A stretch of 17,875 nt of DNA from UBA3855 sp964472035 (GTDB lineage Bacteria; Bacillota; Clostridia; Oscillospirales; Ruminococcaceae). Below, in pieces: positions 13,816 through 17,875 of the stretch. A program made the position numbers and the translations under genes. The DNA lies in the NCBI GenBank assembly GCA_964472035.1, contig CAYYIT010000050.1, positions 1-17,875 on the forward strand, in the 5' to 3' direction. The notes beneath the pieces were generated by a model. It did no database searches and had not been told where the DNA came from. It was given only the letters and a program-made list of their open reading frames with translations. Within the stretch, counting starts at the first letter, position 1. The number at the start of each line of letters is the position of its first letter.

Positions 13816-14619
13816 ATGGAAACTCCACTGATCTCTGTCATTATGGGTGTGTACAACGCTGACCGGAAGCTTCTGGTCAAGGCGATCAATTCCATTCTTT
13901 CGCAGACCTACGAAAATCTGGAATTCATCATCTGTGATGACGCATCAAACAACGGCACTTCGGAATGGCTTGCCGAATTCGCCGAGAAAGACAGCCGTAT
14001 CCGCATTCTTCAGAACGAAACCAACCTGCGTCTTGCCAGCACCCTGAACCGCTGTATCGCTGCAGCGCGCGGTGAATTCCTCGCAAGACAGGATGATGAT
14101 GATATCTCCGATCCGACACGTCTGGAAAAACAGGTCAACTATCTCCTGTCCCATCCGGAGGTGGACTTCGTCGGCAGCAACTGCAGTCTCTACAACACCC
14201 ATGAGGGCGTATTCGGCGCCCGTTCCATGCCGGAAATGCCAGGAAAGAAGAACTTCCTGTTCAACTCACCGTTCATTCACGGCTCCCTGATGTTCCGCAG
14301 CTCCTGCCTCAATGAGAAGATGTGCTATGCCGTCACCAAATGGACCAACCGCACCGAGGACTACGAAATGTTCATGCGGATGTACAGCAACGGCATGCAG
14401 GGCGCCAACCTGCAGGAGAATCTCTATTGCTACCATTATGGCAGAAAGCAGCGTCACATCGCGATGCATTACCGCGTGGATGAGATGGTGCTGCGTTTCA
14501 AGGGCTTCCGCTCCATGGGACTGCTGCCGCAGGGGCTTCCCTATGTTGTCAAGCCCATCATTCTCGGCGTGATGCCGGAGAGTCTGGTGTGTACCCTCCG
14601 CGAGAAGTTCGCGATGTGA
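13816..14619 (+). CDS. Family 2 glycosyltransferase (GT-A fold)
   Basis: The 267-residue product starts at the ATG at 13816, with AAGGGGG (13803-13809) just upstream; a GTG 19 codons earlier at 13759 lacks a site. The fold is GT2: PLISVIMGVYNAD at the start, the nucleotide-binding CDDASNNGT (D41, D42), then RQDDDDISDPTRL with the metal-binding aspartates around D93-D96, an FIHGSLMFR strand, and RTEDYEMFMRM with E181/D182 as the likely catalytic base region. It is soluble with no obvious membrane helix, so it works at the inner face of the membrane on a lipid-linked or protein acceptor. The donor may be the UDP-sugar made by the first gene of the operon (inference). It is somewhat short for GT2. 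The gap to the upstream gene is 59 bases. Confidence 0.88.
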   Translation: METPLISVIMGVYNADRKLLVKAINSILSQTYENLEFIICDDASNNGTSEWLAEFAEKDSRIRILQNETNLRLASTLNRCIAAARGEFLARQDDDDISDPTRLEKQVNYLLSHPEVDFVGSNCSLYNTHEGVFGARSMPEMPGKKNFLFNSPFIHGSLMFRSSCLNEKMCYAVTKWTNRTEDYEMFMRMYSNGMQGANLQENLYCYHYGRKQRHIAMHYRVDEMVLRFKGFRSMGLLPQGLPYVVKPIILGVMPESLVCTLREKFAM

Positions 14620-14642
14620 CACCGCTTGCACGGATTACATAC

Positions 14643-14694
14643 TGCACTGTTTTTGTCGTTTTGCGCCGATAAAAACAGTGCATTGTCTTTTTTG
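14643..14694 (+). terminator. Terminator of the pyrophosphorylase-glycosyltransferase operon
   Basis: TGCACTGTTTTTGTCG (14643-14658) pairs with 14667-14682 over 16 bp (one G-T pair) around an 8-base loop, followed by TTGTCTTTTTT. It starts 23 bases after the stop codon. Confidence 0.92.
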
Positions 14695-14726
14695 TGAAAT
14701 TTATAGAAAAAAGCGGTCGGTTACCA

Positions 14727-14755
14727 TTGACTTTTCGTGCAAAAAAAGGTATAAT
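14727..14755 (+). promoter_or_regulatory. Promoter of the EAL-domain gene
   Basis: TTGACT (14727-14732), 17 bases, then TATAAT (14750-14755). The predicted start is about 14762, leaving an 80-base leader. Confidence 0.85.
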
Positions 14756-14761
14756 AAAGGA

Positions 14762-14841
14762 GAGTATTATCGCGGCAGAATACTCCTGACTGTTATTGTA
14801 TACACATCGGATCAAGCCAAGCCTGCCGCCGGAATGACATT
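14762..14841 (+). promoter_or_regulatory. Structured 5' leader with a possible pseudoknot at the ribosome binding site
   Basis: GAGTATT (14762-14768) pairs with AATACTC (14779-14785). The loop contains GCGGCAG (14772-14778), which is exactly complementary to CTGCCGC (14823-14829), one base before the weak Shine-Dalgarno GGA (14831-14833) of the start codon at 14842. A loop-to-leader pairing would make an H-type pseudoknot next to the ribosome binding site. I do not recognise a known riboswitch consensus, and no ligand can be named. Confidence 0.4.
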
Positions 14842-17124
14842 ATGAAGAAAAATACGATTTTATGGATAGAACTTATTTTTGCCATATTTTCTATCTGGGT
14901 CCTGACCTATGTGGGTCAGAATCCGGAGCATGCCATTCATGCACTGCGCATTTATGTGCTCGTGCTGATCGGTCTGACCGGATCCCTCGTCGCGGTCGTG
15001 CGCTATTACCAGAGCCAGCACAGCTCCGTTGACATCGACCGCATCCTCAATATGGTGCGCAGCGTCAAGGTGCCCGCTCTGATCTGGGCAAGCGACCTCT
15101 CCACCCTGTACACCAACCAGGCAATGGACGAGCTGCTCGGTGTCAGCGAAAGCGAGGATCCCGGCGACAGCGCGGTGCTGCTGACATCCTTCTTCCACAG
15201 CATTGGCATTAACGCCCGCAATGCTGCGGACATGCTCGACGGCAAAACCTACGACAGCGCCATGCACGACGCTGCCAGCTACAAGCATTACATCAGCTGG
15301 AGCACCTCCCTGCTCAAGCGCAGCAGCAAGGACGTTTCGCTGTACCTGACGATCGGCTTTGATACGACGGAACTGGAGAGCGCAAAGCAGTCCCTGACGG
15401 CCTACGCCCAGAACCTTGCGGTTTCACAGAGCCGCTATGAGCTTTCCATGAAGCTCTCCGGTATCGGTATCCTCCTGTGCGAGAGCATCCATGACATGTA
15501 CTACGTCTCCGAGGAAGCCAAGGCGTTCCTCGGCATTCAGGAAAGCCACATCACCTTTGTGGAATTCCGCAAAAAGCTGCATCCGGATGACCGGATCCTC
15601 TTTGATGACTACCTGAACAAGATCCGCACCACCAAGGCCGACGATGCTTCCAGCAAGCCGCGCTCTCTGGAACTGCGTATCCGCAGCGAGGCATGCAAGC
15701 CCTATGTCTGGTACGCCTACCACTACCACGAGAACCTCAAAAGTTCCAACGGCGCGCCCATCATCGGCGGTGCCCTCATTGATATTACCAGCGACAAGTC
15801 CAAGGATCTGACCATCGAGCGCCTTGCGTTCCTTGACGAGATCACCGAGATTGCCAACCGCAACAAGCTCATGCGCGAGGGTGAAGAAACCTACCGCATC
15901 TGCAAGACGATGGGCACCTTCTGCTGGATCATCGTTCTGGATATCGACCGTTTCCATATCGTCAACGACTCCTTCGGTTATGAGAACGGCGACAAGATCC
16001 TCCGCAATTTCGCACATATTCTCTGCAAGTACGCTGCCAACGGCGGCTTTGCGGCGAGAGTGAGTGCTGATAACTTCGTACTGGTGCTCCACGATTACAC
16101 CGACTTCGGTGACGAGGAGCTTCCGGTGCGCACCATTGAGCGCATCCGCGCGGACATGGCGGATCTGACAACGGGCGAATTTGCTTCCCTTGCACTGAGC
16201 TGCTCCGCGGGCTTTGCACGCATCCCCTCCGACGGCAACAACTTTACGGATGTCCTCGAGCATGCGGAATTTGCACTTGCGATGGGTAAGGGCGAGCTTT
16301 CCTACCTCATGGGCTACGACGCCAACATGCATCAGGAGATCGTCAGTCAGGGCGAGCTGGAAAAGGAGCTTGCCGACGCTATTGCCGAACGCCAGCTGCA
16401 GCTGTACTACCAGCCGAAGGTGAGCCTGCATACCGGCAAGATCACCGGTGCCGAGGCACTCATCCGCTGGATCAAGCCCGATGGCACGCGCGTTTCGCCG
16501 AACGTCTTCATCCCGATCGCAGAGCGCACCGGTCTGATCTCCGAGATCAGCCAGTTTGTCCTGCGTGAGGCCTGCCAGCAGAACGCCATCTGGCAGAAGA
16601 TCCGCCTGACGCCGATCGTCATGTCGATCAACTTCGCATCGGGTGATTTCTACCAGAAGAATGTCTGCGACGCCATCAAGGACGTCCTCATCCGCACCGG
16701 TCTGGACGCAAAATGGCTGGAACTGGAGCTGACCGAACGCCTTGCGCTCGGTGACATCAACTACACCGTACAGCAGATGAACGCCCTGCGCGAGATGGGC
16801 ATTCAGCTCGCAATGGATGACTTCGGCACGGGCTATTCTTCCCTGAGCTACATCCAGCTGCTGCCGCTGACACTCCTCAAGCTCGACCGTTCCTTCATCA
16901 TTGAGATCGAAACGGATACTGTCGCACAGGAGATCGTTTCCGCTGTCATTAAAATCGCAAAATCCATGAACATCGAAACCATTGCCGAAGGCGTTGAGCT
17001 GGAGGGTCAGGCGAAGATCCTCAAGAGTATGGGATGTGACTATATTCAGGGTTACCTGTACGGCAAGCCCATGCCGGCAATTGAGTTCCAGAGACGCCTG
17101 GAAGTGAATACTTACGGGAGGTAA
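14842..17124 (+). CDS. Membrane-anchored PAS-GGDEF-EAL protein, predicted c-di-GMP phosphodiesterase
   Basis: The 760-residue product starts at ATG 14842, with only a weak GGA site. Two membrane helices lie at about residues 5-24 and 35-55. A PAS-like region covers about 65-180 and a second PAS domain about 195-316. The GGDEF domain (about 325-490) keeps FLDEITEIANRNKL and LDIDRFHIVNDSFGY, but its signature is SADNF (408-412), so cyclase activity should be lost. The EAL domain (about 503-750) keeps its expected active-site residues: E538 in GAEALIRW, N in SINFA, E in ELTERL, D659/D660 in DDFGTGYSSL, K680 in KLDRSF, E716 in AEGVE and Q736 in QGYLYGKP. It should hydrolyse c-di-GMP to pGpG at the membrane, with the degenerate GGDEF and PAS domains as sensors. 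It is co-transcribed with the hemolysin III-type gene. Confidence 0.93.
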   Translation: MKKNTILWIELIFAIFSIWVLTYVGQNPEHAIHALRIYVLVLIGLTGSLVAVVRYYQSQHSSVDIDRILNMVRSVKVPALIWASDLSTLYTNQAMDELLGVSESEDPGDSAVLLTSFFHSIGINARNAADMLDGKTYDSAMHDAASYKHYISWSTSLLKRSSKDVSLYLTIGFDTTELESAKQSLTAYAQNLAVSQSRYELSMKLSGIGILLCESIHDMYYVSEEAKAFLGIQESHITFVEFRKKLHPDDRILFDDYLNKIRTTKADDASSKPRSLELRIRSEACKPYVWYAYHYHENLKSSNGAPIIGGALIDITSDKSKDLTIERLAFLDEITEIANRNKLMREGEETYRICKTMGTFCWIIVLDIDRFHIVNDSFGYENGDKILRNFAHILCKYAANGGFAARVSADNFVLVLHDYTDFGDEELPVRTIERIRADMADLTTGEFASLALSCSAGFARIPSDGNNFTDVLEHAEFALAMGKGELSYLMGYDANMHQEIVSQGELEKELADAIAERQLQLYYQPKVSLHTGKITGAEALIRWIKPDGTRVSPNVFIPIAERTGLISEISQFVLREACQQNAIWQKIRLTPIVMSINFASGDFYQKNVCDAIKDVLIRTGLDAKWLELELTERLALGDINYTVQQMNALREMGIQLAMDDFGTGYSSLSYIQLLPLTLLKLDRSFIIEIETDTVAQEIVSAVIKIAKSMNIETIAEGVELEGQAKILKSMGCDYIQGYLYGKPMPAIEFQRRLEVNTYGR

Positions 17125-17127
17125 ACC

Positions 17128-17805
17128 ATGAGCAAATCCACTGAACCATCCACCACACCCAAAAAACGCAAAAGGGACTACACCCTCGGTGAGGAGATCT
17201 TCAATTCCGTAACGCACGGAGTCGGCGCACTGCTGTCCGTTGCCGGCTGCGTGATCCTGATCGTCTTCTCCGCCATCAACGGCGGCCCCATGGAGGTTGT
17301 TTCGGCTTCCATCTATGGCGCATCCCTCATCATTCTCTACACCATGTCCACCCTCTACCACGCCATCACCCATCCGGTAGCGAAAAAGGTGTTCCAGATC
17401 CTCGATCACAATACCATCTTCCTGCTGATCGCCGGAACTTACACACCCTTCACGCTCTGCTGCATCAAGCCGCTCTGGCTCGGCTGGACGATCTTCGGAT
17501 GCATCTGGGGCGCGGCGGCACTGGGAATCGTGCTCTCTTCGGTGAATCTTGAGAAATTCCGCAAGATCTCCACGATCTGCTATATCGTCATGGGCTGGGG
17601 TATCATCCTTGCCGTCAAGCCCCTGTATGAGGGAATACCCACCTTCAGCCTGGTTACACTGCTCATAGGCGGGGTACTCTACTCCCTCGGCGTGATCTTC
17701 TATGTGAAAAAGAAAATCCACTACATGCACTCCATCTGGCATATCTTCGTTGTCGGCGGCAGTGTACTGCATTGGTTTTCCGTACTCTATGCCATCGGTT
17801 TATAA
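17128..17805 (+). CDS. Hemolysin III / TrhA (PAQR-like) seven-helix membrane protein
   Basis: The 225-residue product starts at ATG 17128, 3 bases after the previous stop; its GGGAGG site (17116-17121) lies within the end of the EAL gene, so translation is probably coupled. About seven hydrophobic helices follow a lysine/arginine-rich cytoplasmic start. Family residues are present: ExxNxxTHGxG near the first helix, STLYHA, QILDHNTIFLLIAGTYTPF, and the C-terminal HSIWHIFVVGGSVLHW, giving the conserved histidines and aspartate of the HlyIII/PAQR metal site. Members have normal lengths of 210-230 residues. TrhA in E. coli has been linked to membrane energetics; hemolytic activity is not implied. 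Why it is paired with a c-di-GMP phosphodiesterase is unknown. Confidence 0.92.
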   Translation: MSKSTEPSTTPKKRKRDYTLGEEIFNSVTHGVGALLSVAGCVILIVFSAINGGPMEVVSASIYGASLIILYTMSTLYHAITHPVAKKVFQILDHNTIFLLIAGTYTPFTLCCIKPLWLGWTIFGCIWGAAALGIVLSSVNLEKFRKISTICYIVMGWGIILAVKPLYEGIPTFSLVTLLIGGVLYSLGVIFYVKKKIHYMHSIWHIFVVGGSVLHWFSVLYAIGL

Positions 17806-17826
17806 TATCGGTTGCGGTGCACCGTC

Positions 17827-17861
17827 TGGCAGGGGGACGCTGTCCCCCTGACCCCCTGCCA
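17827..17861. repeat. G/C-rich intergenic repeat with two mutually exclusive hairpins
   Basis: TGGCAGGGGG (17827-17836) can pair with CCCCCTGCCA (17852-17861) over 10 bp. Alternatively AGGGGGAC (17831-17838) pairs with GTCCCCCT (17842-17849) over 8 bp. No T run follows inside the window, so a terminator role is not shown. Its composition resembles the CCCCCTCCC/GGGAGGGGG hairpin at 3766-3787. Confidence 0.5.
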
Positions 17862-17875
17862 AAGGGATGTGATCC

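Noticed and set aside
15424..17772. Minus-strand open frame of about 782 codons opposite the EAL and HlyIII genes
   Set aside because: Same artefact: both sense genes have complete family motifs, while this frame shows no domain and no start signal.

Overview
The window looks like chromosomal DNA of a Gram-positive, fibre-degrading gut or rumen Clostridium-cluster bacterium, most plausibly a Ruminococcus or close relative (inference). The reasons are two secreted leucine-rich-repeat proteins ending in type I dockerins, a cytoplasmic YicI-type alpha-xylosidase, a secreted protein with cell-wall-binding repeats, strong AGGAGG-type ribosome binding sites, consensus vegetative promoters and U-tailed terminators. 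No tRNA, rRNA, transposase, phage gene or CRISPR array is visible.

Left part (1-5290). The window opens with two rightward terminators belonging to a gene outside it. A secreted LRR-dockerin protein (466-2172, +) follows and faces an AraC-type regulator (2220-3080, -), with one hairpin between the two stop codons. Then come about 870 bases without a convincing protein gene. They hold a highly foldable stretch ending in a strong rightward terminator (3229-3652, candidate structured RNA) and a cluster of hairpin repeats (3665-3815). Part of that cluster is an inverted copy of the window's first 54 bases. A second LRR-dockerin protein (3953-5290, -) has a run of 17 A between the -35 and -10 boxes of its promoter, an arrangement typical of phase-variable promoters.

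Middle (5495-11016). One promoter, with a perfect 18-bp inverted repeat lying over its -35 box and spacer, appears to drive four genes with 28-45 base gaps: GH31 alpha-xylosidase, a small bacterial PH-domain protein, an FkbM-type methyltransferase, and a secreted cell-wall-binding-repeat protein with a C39-like peptidase domain. A strong terminator closes the unit.

Right (11094-14694). A second operon has a UDP-sugar pyrophosphorylase (UDPGP family), a protein resembling part of COG5610 (HAD-like, glycan clusters) whose start overlaps the previous stop by one base, and a family 2 glycosyltransferase. Together they look like a nucleotide-sugar and surface-glycan module. It ends in a 16-bp-stem terminator.

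End (14727-17875). A consensus promoter and an 80-base leader able to form a pseudoknot precede a membrane-anchored PAS-GGDEF-EAL protein. Its GGDEF site is degenerate and its EAL site intact, so it is predicted to be a c-di-GMP phosphodiesterase. A hemolysin III/TrhA-type membrane protein is coupled downstream. The window ends in a G/C-rich repeat with two mutually exclusive hairpins.

All functional calls are from reading motifs by eye. Promoters, operators and RNA structures are predictions without experimental or comparative support.
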